Positions 1-6,053 of a stretch of 9,164 bases of DNA are shown in pieces. Position 1 is the stretch's first letter. Each line of letters opens with the position of its first letter. The notes under the pieces were generated by a model. The model ran no database searches and had not been told where the DNA came from. It saw only the letters and a list, made by a program, of their open reading frames with translations. Made by a program: the position numbers and the translations under genes. Source of the DNA: Spirochaeta sp. (GTDB taxonomy: Bacteria > Spirochaetota > Spirochaetia > DSM-2461); contig DAOVYP010000060.1 in the NCBI GenBank assembly GCA_030635565.1, forward strand, positions 1 through 9,164, given 5' to 3'.

Positions 1-320
1 CATCAGGTTTTCAGGCAGGGCGGTTTCGGATTGCAGGAAATGAACTCATCCCCGCTGATGTAACCGCAGTTGTCGGGAGGAATCGTCATATACCTCTGAC
101 AGAAGCAATGCTGGAATTCCCGAAGGGTGTCGTGGAGGAAATGCTGGAACTCGCTTCATGTTTATCCGAAGGGATGGATCATCTCCGGGTGGACCTTTAC
201 CTTATTGGTGAAAAAATATTCTTTGGAGAAATGACTCTTTACTATGGCTCCGGATTTATGTGCTTTGAACCGAAAGATTTCGATCTTGAGATGGGTTCCT
301 GGTGGAAACAACCGTACTAA
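1..320 (+). CDS. TupA-like ATP-grasp protein, C-terminal part (5' end outside window)
   Basis: The reading frame is open from base 3, at the window edge, to a TAA at 318-320, giving about 105 C-terminal residues; the start lies to the left. The tail contains DHLRVDLYLIGEKIFFGEMT, then a YYGSGF turn, FEPKDFDLEMGSW and the end. This pattern (D..RVD.Y...I.FGE.T, a Gly-rich turn, F.P...D..LG.W) is the end of the TupA-like ATP-grasp family. In ATP-grasp enzymes the Asp and Glu of this part bind Mg-ATP. Members are thought to act as amide- or peptide-ligating enzymes in surface polysaccharide or teichuronopeptide synthesis, often inside glycan clusters. The substrate cannot be told from this fragment, and no other glycan gene lies within the window. 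The stop overlaps the stop of the convergent aminopeptidase gene. Family membership is fairly secure; the exact role is not. Confidence 0.8.
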   Translation, partial: SGFQAGRFRIAGNELIPADVTAVVGRNRHIPLTEAMLEFPKGVVEEMLELASCLSEGMDHLRVDLYLIGEKIFFGEMTLYYGSGFMCFEPKDFDLEMGSWWKQPY

Positions 321-1549
321 ATAAGAAACTTCCCGTCCCGGATAATAGCTGTCTCCCGGCCGTCCCGGCTGATTCCCGTAACGGAGATGGTGGGAGAGCC
401 GATCATGAAATCCCTGTGAACCAGGGAAGTATTGCAGCCCGCCGCTTCTTTCTTCTCATCGGTATCCAGATCTCCACCGTTGACCAGGCAGGATACGTAC
501 CCTGAGCCGAGGGCGATGTGACAGGATGCGTTCTCATCGAAAAGAATGGAATCGAATGTCAGACCGCTCATCGCGATTGGCGAGTCCTCTCCCACCAGAG
601 CCACTTCTCCGAGTCTGCGGGCTCCGGAGCCGGTTTCCACATATCCGGTCAGGGCGTCACGGCCTTCTTCGGCGTCGAAATCCACCAGGATACCGTCCTT
701 GAAGGTGAACTCAGCGCCTATAACGAGAGTGCCGCGCACTTCCACCGGACGGGTGATGCGGACGATACCGCTGCAGCGCATGCGGTCCGGGGTGGTGAAT
801 ACTTCTTCCGTGGGGATGTTCGGTATGTTCAGCCGGCCGTCGGTTTCTTCGGGGCCGCCCATCCACTTCGAAGTATTCAGCAGGCCGATGGTAAGATCGG
901 TTCCCTCGTCTGTGAATCGCAGGGCGTCCAGTTTCAAGCTGTTCAGCTTATCCGCCCGTTCAACGAGGGCTCCCGCCTTTTCCTTCCAGGCGAGTGACGG
1001 ATTTTCCCGATCCAGAAGAAGAATAGGCCGGAGCATGCGCCAGAGGTCAGCAGTCGTCTTCCCTTTCCCTAGAACTCTTTCGGCCCAGAGGGGACCGGGA
1101 ACTCCAGCCACACACCAGGGAATCTTGTGGCTCGTCACCGCATCCCGGAACCGGCGGACCTTCTGCTGTTGGAGTTTTTCGTGAAGCATCATGGCATTCT
1201 GATCAGCATCGGCAAGCAGGCCAACATCCTCAAAGGATTCCAGGGCCAGATATCCCCAACCTTCCTCCAGAACGGTATCCTGCCAGGCATCCAGCCATCC
1301 GGGAGAGGCCGCCAGAGCCTTTTCATCTCCGGCCTGGGCTGTGATACGGGATTTGAGAATATGAAGGTCGTGGAGCCGCATATCCACATATGCCGCGCCC
1401 CGGGCGTAGGCCACCTCGGCACATCGTCTGGCCAGAAGGGACCCTCCGATATGGTATCGGATTAACAGATTCTGACCTTTCCGGAGGTTGATTCCCGTAT
1501 CGATGAGGAGTTCGGCATATCCGGTGTAGTCAATTTCTTCGAGGACCAT
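317..1549 (-). CDS. M29-family metallo-aminopeptidase (AmpS/AmpT-like)
   Basis: A complete 410-residue protein, the usual length for family M29, whose members are cytoplasmic two-metal aminopeptidases that remove N-terminal residues from peptides. The N-terminal domain has the GINLRKGQNLLIRY segment. The C-terminal catalytic half carries all the ligand motifs I know from Thermus aminopeptidase T: PTEEVFTTPD (Glu about 248), RRLGEVALV (Glu315), DENASCHIALG (His344) and SLVHRDFMIGSP (His378, Asp380). The reading frame is open a further 77 codons upstream, but that stretch is antisense to pabB and the family homology begins at MVLEEIDYTGY, so I take the ATG at 1547-1549. Its Shine-Dalgarno is weak: a GAGG 13 bases upstream. 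The gene is divergent from pabB across a 55-base gap. I saw no strong promoter there, only an AT-rich TATATT just upstream of the start. Confidence 0.93.
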   Translation of the reverse strand: MVLEEIDYTGYAELLIDTGINLRKGQNLLIRYHIGGSLLARRCAEVAYARGAAYVDMRLHDLHILKSRITAQAGDEKALAASPGWLDAWQDTVLEEGWGYLALESFEDVGLLADADQNAMMLHEKLQQQKVRRFRDAVTSHKIPWCVAGVPGPLWAERVLGKGKTTADLWRMLRPILLLDRENPSLAWKEKAGALVERADKLNSLKLDALRFTDEGTDLTIGLLNTSKWMGGPEETDGRLNIPNIPTEEVFTTPDRMRCSGIVRITRPVEVRGTLVIGAEFTFKDGILVDFDAEEGRDALTGYVETGSGARRLGEVALVGEDSPIAMSGLTFDSILFDENASCHIALGSGYVSCLVNGGDLDTDEKKEAAGCNTSLVHRDFMIGSPTISVTGISRDGRETAIIRDGKFLI

Positions 1550-1591
1550 TCTGAGAATATATCCTCGCAATCGCGGGTTGGCCAGACAAGC

Positions 1592-1596
1592 GGGAG
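1592..1596 (+). promoter_or_regulatory. Ribosome binding site deciding the pabB start
   Basis: GGGAG lies 8 bases before the ATG at 1605. This favours that start over the in-frame TTG at 1578, which has no comparable site, and over the later ATG at 1614 and the one near residue 21. Confidence 0.65.
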
Positions 1597-1604
1597 TTAT
1601 TAGT

Positions 1605-2615
1605 ATGGGGCTCATGCTGTCTCTTGACACCTGTGCTCTTGATGTTGCCGGCGGCGCGGCCGAAATGAACAGGATGGCCGCCTCGGGGATTCCTTTCATA
1701 TTCATCGTAGATGCCTGGGCGGAGCGCTGGGTTGTGAAAGAGTTCCCTGATGCCGTATCTGGGGGAATACTCTGGAACATGGAAGGTGCCGGAACTCTCG
1801 AGGAGACTCGCCCGGGTACTGAAACCTTCCGCTTCGATGCCCGGGTCGTTTCCCGGGATACTTACCGACGGGGGTTCGAAATCATCCGCAGAGCCCAGAT
1901 AGCCGGTGAATCCTGGCTGGCGAATCTCACTTTTCCCTCTGTTCTCGATACTGATCTTTCGCTGGAGCGACTGGCCGGCTGTGCCCGGGCCCCCTTCAGA
2001 CTCCTGGTAACTGGGTCTCTGACTGTGTTTTCTCCGGAGCGTTTCGTCAGTATCGGCGAAGAAGGACAAATTTCCTCCTTTCCGATGAAAGGGACCATCG
2101 ATGCCTCTCTGCCTGACGCTGCTGAAAGAATCCTGGCCGATGAGAAGGAAAAAGCGGAACATGTCACCATCGTGGATCTTATCAGGAACGACCTCGGGAT
2201 GGTGGCCCGAAGGATTTCGGTACCGCGGTTTCGATTCATCACGGAAGTGAAGGCCCGGGGCCGGCATCTGCTGCAGGTGAGCTCCGAGGTATCCGGTGAA
2301 CTCGGAAATGAATGGCGAAATCGCGCTGGTACCATACTGAAACGGCTGCTGCCCGCCGGTTCGGTCACCGGGGCTCCTAAAAAGCGCACCGGCGAGATTA
2401 TCCGGGAGGCAGAAGGGTACGAGAGGGGGTGGTATACCGGCGTTTTCGGTGTTTTTAACGGCCGAAGCCTGGATAGTGCGGTGATGATTCGTTTCGTCGA
2501 GAAATCAAATGACGGGAAGCTTGTCTATAAGAGCGGCGGAGGCATTACTATTTACAGTGACATGGAAGCCGAATATGCCGAGCTTGAAGCGAAAATCTAT
2601 GCCCCTGTTGGTTGA
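1605..2615 (+). CDS. pabB: Aminodeoxychorismate synthase component I
   Basis: PabB converts chorismate, with ammonia from a glutaminase partner (PabA), to 4-amino-4-deoxychorismate in the p-aminobenzoate branch of folate synthesis. The 336-residue protein is a chorismate-binding domain with a short N-terminal region, shorter than E. coli PabB. Visible motifs are GESWLANLT (101-109), SPERF (143-147), MKGTI (from 161), DLIRNDLG (191-198), GSVTGAPKKR (252-261) and SGGGI (310-314). Lys162 in the MKGT motif matches the PIKGT lysine of PabB that attacks chorismate; anthranilate synthases have Ala in this place, so PabB is favoured over TrpE. The start is set by the GGGAG site. The last 17 bases overlap pabC, which carries out the next step, so the two are surely co-transcribed. 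No pabA glutaminase is in the window; it must be elsewhere, or be shared with tryptophan synthesis. Confidence 0.93.
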   Translation: MGLMLSLDTCALDVAGGAAEMNRMAASGIPFIFIVDAWAERWVVKEFPDAVSGGILWNMEGAGTLEETRPGTETFRFDARVVSRDTYRRGFEIIRRAQIAGESWLANLTFPSVLDTDLSLERLAGCARAPFRLLVTGSLTVFSPERFVSIGEEGQISSFPMKGTIDASLPDAAERILADEKEKAEHVTIVDLIRNDLGMVARRISVPRFRFITEVKARGRHLLQVSSEVSGELGNEWRNRAGTILKRLLPAGSVTGAPKKRTGEIIREAEGYERGWYTGVFGVFNGRSLDSAVMIRFVEKSNDGKLVYKSGGGITIYSDMEAEYAELEAKIYAPVG

Positions 2616-3219
2616 AACCATCCGCGCCGATGACGGCCGGTTTGACGACCTGACACCTCATATCGAGAGGATGGCGCGGTCCCGGAGGGCGCTGTTCGGT
2701 ATTGAGGCGCCTGTCGGCCTCGAGGGCGCCCTGGAGCGGGCCTCCAACTCCATCGGGGAGGGCCGCTGGAAGGTGCGTGTTCTCTACGATACGGAAATCC
2801 GCAGCGTGGAGGCCGCGCCCTACCAGCTGAAGCCTTACGGATCGGCGGCCCTGGTGGACGGGGGCTCGATAAGTTATCCCTATAAGACAGTCGACCGGCC
2901 GGAACTGGATGAGCTGACCCGGCGGGCCCGGGCGGCCGGAGCGGATACGGCGCTCATCGTCTCGTGCGGCAGGATTACTGATTTTTCCTATGCCAACGCG
3001 GCCTTCTTTGACGGCCGCTCCTGGTGGACCCCGGACGAGCCTCTTCTTCCCGGCACCCGGCGGGCCCGCCTCCTGGCGGCGGGTATTCTCTACACGGCAG
3101 CTCTGGTACCCTCCGACCTTGACCGCTTCGTTTTGTTGAGCCCCATCAACGCCATGCTGGAACTGGGAGAGGTGACATTGGATGTCAGGAACATCCTTCG
3201 AACGTCGTATGGGGGCTAA
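2599..3219 (+). CDS. pabC: Aminodeoxychorismate lyase-type class IV aminotransferase fold enzyme
   Basis: A 206-residue PLP protein of the class IV aminotransferase fold, in the short subgroup commonly found next to or fused with PabB. PabC splits 4-amino-4-deoxychorismate into p-aminobenzoate and pyruvate. The N-terminus LLVETIRADDGRFDDLTPHI is the usual class IV opening. SYPYKTVDR carries Lys96, the likely Schiff-base lysine for PLP. RITDFSYANAAFFDG (125-139) corresponds to the cofactor-binding VTE..SSN.F loop, with Asp for Glu as in related short homologues. PLLPGTRRARLL (149-160) and SPINAMLELGEV (181-192) follow. I chose the ATG at 2599, inside the end of pabB, because homology starts there; an upstream in-frame start at 2509 would only add residues antagonistic to pabB coding. 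There is no clear Shine-Dalgarno, which fits translational coupling to pabB. Short class IV proteins are sometimes annotated only as aminotransferases, but the pabB overlap supports PabC. Confidence 0.88.
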   Translation: MPLLVETIRADDGRFDDLTPHIERMARSRRALFGIEAPVGLEGALERASNSIGEGRWKVRVLYDTEIRSVEAAPYQLKPYGSAALVDGGSISYPYKTVDRPELDELTRRARAAGADTALIVSCGRITDFSYANAAFFDGRSWWTPDEPLLPGTRRARLLAAGILYTAALVPSDLDRFVLLSPINAMLELGEVTLDVRNILRTSYGG

Positions 3220-3287
3220 ATGCTCCAGCAGGTTCACAAAGCAACTTGCGTCTGCATTATTACCGATTGCTATTTTAGTCCGGTTAC

Positions 3288-3292
3288 GGGAG
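3288..3292 (+). promoter_or_regulatory. Ribosome binding site deciding the protease start
   Basis: GGGAG lies 5 bases before the ATG at 3298. The in-frame ATG at 3220, just after the pabC stop, has only a run of G before it and would add 26 residues with no signal-peptide character. The in-frame ATG at 3394 has no site. Confidence 0.6.
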
Positions 3293-3297
3293 AAAAC

Positions 3298-4839
3298 ATG
3301 ACTAATCCGATACAAACGTGCTTTACCGGGGGCTGCCGCCGATGCCGCCGCAGCCGCCCTGGCTGCGGTGATTACAAATCCCGCCTCGTTTTCATGTTGA
3401 TAATTACAATCACTGTCGCGCTGCCGCTTGCCGCCAAGGCACCGAGGTACCCGGTCCTGGTTCCCGGTGAAACCGTGCAGGGCATCATTCTGCCGGCAAA
3501 TGAGCGGGGCAGTTATCGGACCTATCTCCTCGATGTTCCGTCTACGGCATCCCTGATAAGAATCCGTATCACCGAAGCCAATGCCGACCTGGACCTCTAC
3601 CTGCGCCACGGTCAGGAAATGGATGACTACGATCAGGCGGATTTCTTTTCCGAAAGCGATGCCTGGCTCGAGGAGCTTCATCTCTACAAGGTGTATGAAA
3701 CCTGGTTTCCCACAGGCCGTTACTATCTGGATGTGGCATATATCTGGGATGAAATGCCCCGGGAGGACGGGAAGTCATTTTCCTCGATACCATTTTCAAT
3801 AGTCTATGAAGTCTTTGATGCCGACGAATTGGCACGGCCACTTGTCCCCGGGGAACCGATCGACCTTGAACTGAACAGGGACAACGGTTATCTGTCCCAC
3901 TTCACACTGGACATCCCCCGGCGGACCGAAGCTTTCCGAATCGATGTACTCGATACTCCCGGAGACGTGGATCTGTTTCTGTCCAGGAAAGTTCCGGCCC
4001 CGGTCAGGGACGACTATCTCGTCATCGCCGATACCTTCCTCGGCAGGGAAACGATTCAGATGACCGGAGAGAACAGATTCATTGACGCGGGGCGCTATTA
4101 CCTGACTGTACTTGAAGCGACGAGTCCCGAATTGCCCGTGCCGGTTCGCCTGTCGGCCGAACTGGGAACGGATCCCCCTTTTTCCGCACCGGTTTTGCCA
4201 GAAATCCCGATACCCGGCGACGGTCCCGAAGCCGTCCGCCTTGCAACGGTGCAGCTGGTGAATTCCGCGGGTATCGGATCGGGATGCCTGGTGAGCAGTG
4301 ATGGTCTGATACTGACGAATCACCACGTGGTGGTTGATGATGGCGGAAAAGAAGTCCCGGAAATCTTCGTCGCGATATCTCTTGATTCCTATGAGGCCCC
4401 CAAAGAGCTGTTCACTGCCGAAGTGATCCGAAGCAGTCCTGAAAACGATCTGGCACTGGTCAGAATAACCGGTGATAAATGGGGCCGCCCCCTTCCCGCC
4501 GGATACGAATTTCCGGTGTGGCGGCTGGGCGATCCCGAGGCGCTGAACATCGGTGATCCGCTGCTCCTCACAGGATATCCCTGGATGGGCTCCGGACTGT
4601 CACGATCTTACATCACTCTGACCCGGGGAATACTCTCCGGCGGTGAGCTAACCCCTTCGGGACTCATACTCAAAACCGACGCCGTCATCGCCGGAGGCAG
4701 CTCCGGCGGGGCGGTAAGTGACGGCCGTTGGCGGCTTCTGGGTCTGCCCACCTTCGTAGTGAGCCAGGACGCGGCACAGCTGACTTATTTCGTTCCAGTG
4801 AGCCGCATACCACGGGACTGGCGTCATCTGTTCCGATAG
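3298..4839 (+). CDS. Exported trypsin-like (S1/HtrA-type) serine protease with two N-terminal PPC domains
   Basis: A 513-residue protein. Residues about 30-46 form a hydrophobic segment ending in LPLAAKA, read as a signal peptide or anchor, so the enzyme acts outside the cytoplasm. Two beta-rich repeats follow at about 55-175 and 183-290, each with the PPC pattern: a polar Y..Y.LD(V/I)P start, then ADLDLYL or GDVDLFL, then GRYYL(D/T)V. The protease domain (about 310-513) has VSSDGLILTNHHVV with His343, ENDLALV with Asp384 and GGSSGGAV with Ser469, a complete HtrA-like triad. No PDZ domain follows. PPC (pre-peptidase C-terminal) domains usually follow the catalytic domain, so two in front is less usual. 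The substrate is unknown; surface or periplasmic protein processing is a guess. The first 29 residues are odd, rich in Cys and Arg. The gene lies 78 bases after pabC and 18 before the ankyrin gene, and is probably on the same transcript. Confidence 0.88.
   Translation: MTNPIQTCFTGGCRRCRRSRPGCGDYKSRLVFMLIITITVALPLAAKAPRYPVLVPGETVQGIILPANERGSYRTYLLDVPSTASLIRIRITEANADLDLYLRHGQEMDDYDQADFFSESDAWLEELHLYKVYETWFPTGRYYLDVAYIWDEMPREDGKSFSSIPFSIVYEVFDADELARPLVPGEPIDLELNRDNGYLSHFTLDIPRRTEAFRIDVLDTPGDVDLFLSRKVPAPVRDDYLVIADTFLGRETIQMTGENRFIDAGRYYLTVLEATSPELPVPVRLSAELGTDPPFSAPVLPEIPIPGDGPEAVRLATVQLVNSAGIGSGCLVSSDGLILTNHHVVVDDGGKEVPEIFVAISLDSYEAPKELFTAEVIRSSPENDLALVRITGDKWGRPLPAGYEFPVWRLGDPEALNIGDPLLLTGYPWMGSGLSRSYITLTRGILSGGELTPSGLILKTDAVIAGGSSGGAVSDGRWRLLGLPTFVVSQDAAQLTYFVPVSRIPRDWRHLFR
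3331..3368 (+). repeat. Overlapping alternative hairpins in the 5' coding region of the protease gene
   Basis: CCGCAGCC (3348-3355) and GGCTGCGG (3361-3368) form a perfect 8-base stem with the loop GCCCT. The inner GCAGCC (3350-3355) can instead pair with an upstream GGCTGC (3331-3336) over a 13-base loop. Only one stem can form at a time. No T-run follows, so it is not a standard terminator. It begins 33 bases after the A of the chosen start codon and could affect early translation, or could be a by-product of the GC-rich Arg/Ala codons. Confidence 0.5.
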
Positions 4840-4848
4840 GAATAGAAT

Positions 4849-4852
4849 GGAG
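4849..4852 (+). promoter_or_regulatory. Ribosome binding site of the ankyrin lipoprotein
   Basis: GGAG lies 5 bases before the ATG at 4858, within the 18-base gap after the protease stop. This supports independent initiation on a shared transcript. Confidence 0.6.
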
Positions 4853-4857
4853 ACCTC

Positions 4858-5310
4858 ATGAAATCAGCACGTCAGGCAGCTTTGTCAGCCATGGTTCTTT
4901 TAATATTTCTGATCTCCTGCGCCGGAGTTCCCAGAGGCAGAACAACGGCTCTGCATGAAGCCGCCGATGATGGCGATATCCGGGAAATTAAGATACTGAT
5001 ATCCGAAGAGTCCGAAGTTGACGCCCGGGATGAAGAGGGACGCACCGCACTGCATCACGCCGCAATGACCGGTGATATTTTAGTTGTGGCGGCACTGCTT
5101 AATGCCGGTGCCGACCCCGATTTACCCGATGTGGACGGCCGGGTAGCTCTGCACTATGCGGTACTGATCTGCAACCCCGATCTGGCTGCCATGCTGTTGG
5201 GTGCCGACGCCGAGCCTTCACTTGTTGATAACGACGAAGAAACGCCGCTGGACCTGGCTATACGCAGCGGCTGTGAAGAGGTGGAACAGACGATCGAATC
5301 GTCAATGTAG
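4858..5310 (+). CDS. Ankyrin-repeat lipoprotein
   Basis: A 150-residue protein. Residues 1-20 form a signal peptide: Lys2 and Arg5, then the hydrophobic AMVLLIFLIS. It ends in a lipobox with Cys21 (LISC), so the mature protein should be lipid-anchored in the envelope. The remainder is three ankyrin repeats and part of a fourth: TTALHEAADDGDIREIKILI (from residue 29), RTALHHAAMTGDILVVAALL (from 62), VALHYAVLICNPDLAAMLL (from 97) and TPLDLAIRSG (from 129). Ankyrin repeats bind other proteins; no catalytic motif is present. It follows the exported protease with an 18-base gap, so a role in binding or controlling that protease is conceivable, but this rests on gene order alone. The sequence shows neither truncation nor frameshift. 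Confidence 0.9.
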   Translation: MKSARQAALSAMVLLIFLISCAGVPRGRTTALHEAADDGDIREIKILISEESEVDARDEEGRTALHHAAMTGDILVVAALLNAGADPDLPDVDGRVALHYAVLICNPDLAAMLLGADAEPSLVDNDEETPLDLAIRSGCEEVEQTIESSM

Positions 5311-5339
5311 ACGAATGTCAGGTACCGGATTCTATTCGT
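5311..5339. terminator. Possible weak bidirectional terminator between convergent genes
   Basis: ACGAAT (5311-5316) and ATTCGT (5334-5339) are exact inverted repeats around a 17-base loop, placed right after the ankyrin stop and 13 bases beyond the end of the opposing gene. The stem is short and AT-rich and the following T-run is poor, so position is the main support. Confidence 0.3.
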
Positions 5340-5352
5340 AATTGTAGAAACG

Positions 5353-5982
5353 TTACCGGCTTCTGCCTTTCCGGCGTTTCTGCTTGAGTTCTTTCCGTTT
5401 TATTTCGATACCGCCCATGATGGCCACGCCTTTGACACTCAGCACCGGGGCCCTTTCATCTCCGGCTCCGGCTTTATTTTCCATGCCCCCGAGCAGGGGA
5501 ATCCCGGTAATTTCGGCATTGATACCCGGCGGAATGATAATCTCCAGGCCTCCCATGATGCAGCCGGCATTTATCTGTACTCCGTTCCGGGGGAATTCGG
5601 CTTCCCGAAAATCAAGTTTCACCCCGCCCATCAGGGACAGACAGGTAATGCTGCGGGCGGGTTGCCAACGGCCTGTCCTGCCGGATCCTCCCAATATGGC
5701 GAAAAAGGACTGGCTCTCCCTGGGTACCCGATTATTGATGAGCCAGGGGCGTTCAGCCTCATCGGTGGAATCGGCAGGAGATGACGAGCCCTCCGGTGCC
5801 GGAATATCCGATACCAGGGCAATCAAGGTTTCCTTGTCACCGGCTCCGGTTGCATCTTTGAGACGCCGTTCCAGGGTGTCGACTGTAATACGGCCGTCGG
5901 CATAAGCCTGCTTGAGCAGGCCGATTACCTCTCCCCTCATATCATCGATACTCATTCTCTGGAAGGTATTGATGAATCCCAT
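5353..5982 (-). CDS. DUF1707-type domain protein with LiaF-like C-terminal domain
   Basis: A 209-residue protein without a signal peptide or membrane segment. Residues 9-62 (MSIDDMRGEVIGLLKQAYADG, then RITVDTLERRLKDA) resemble the small helical DUF1707/SHOCT-like domain. A Ser/Pro-rich linker follows at about 63-80. Residues 92-195 are a beta-rich LiaF C-terminal-like (DUF2154) domain with four evenly spaced MGG or LGG turns: LMGGVKLDFREA (118-129), IMGGLEIIIPPG (142-153), LLGGMENK (163-170) and IMGGIEIKRK (188-197). The end is very basic (KELKQKRRKGRSR). In Firmicutes LiaF is a membrane protein of the cell-envelope stress response, but this one has no membrane helices, so its partners and location are open; nucleic acid or membrane binding by the basic tail is speculation. 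It has a strong GGAGG 7 bases before its ATG and lies 71 bases downstream of lon on the same strand. Confidence 0.82.
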   Translation of the reverse strand: MGFINTFQRMSIDDMRGEVIGLLKQAYADGRITVDTLERRLKDATGAGDKETLIALVSDIPAPEGSSSPADSTDEAERPWLINNRVPRESQSFFAILGGSGRTGRWQPARSITCLSLMGGVKLDFREAEFPRNGVQINAGCIMGGLEIIIPPGINAEITGIPLLGGMENKAGAGDERAPVLSVKGVAIMGGIEIKRKELKQKRRKGRSR

Positions 5983-6011
5983 ATTACTACCTCCATCTTT
6001 CCTCGGTGCCT

Positions 6012-6020
6012 ATTCTATCA
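6012..6020 (-). promoter_or_regulatory. Candidate extended -10 promoter for the DUF1707/LiaF-like gene
   Basis: On the minus strand, TGATAGAAT matches an extended -10 (TG-n-TATAAT with one mismatch), 29 bases before the start codon of the DUF1707 gene, in the gap after lon. No good -35 is seen. The gene may be expressed from here, from lon read-through, or both. Confidence 0.3.
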
Positions 6021-6053
6021 GAAACAGCGTTTTTATCGCGACTTGTGACTCAG

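Noticed and set aside
1550..1780. N-terminal extension of the minus-strand aminopeptidase frame (77 more codons)
   Set aside because: It is antisense to the start of pabB, shows no M29 homology, and the family's usual length is reached from the ATG at 1547-1549.
1530..2267. 245-codon open frame on the minus strand inside pabB
   Set aside because: Antisense to conserved PabB motifs and without recognisable protein features.
2548..3681. 377-codon open frame on the minus strand across pabC and the protease start
   Set aside because: Low-complexity Arg/Gly/Ala-rich product with no motif, antisense to two genes with clear family signatures; a by-product of GC-rich codon use.
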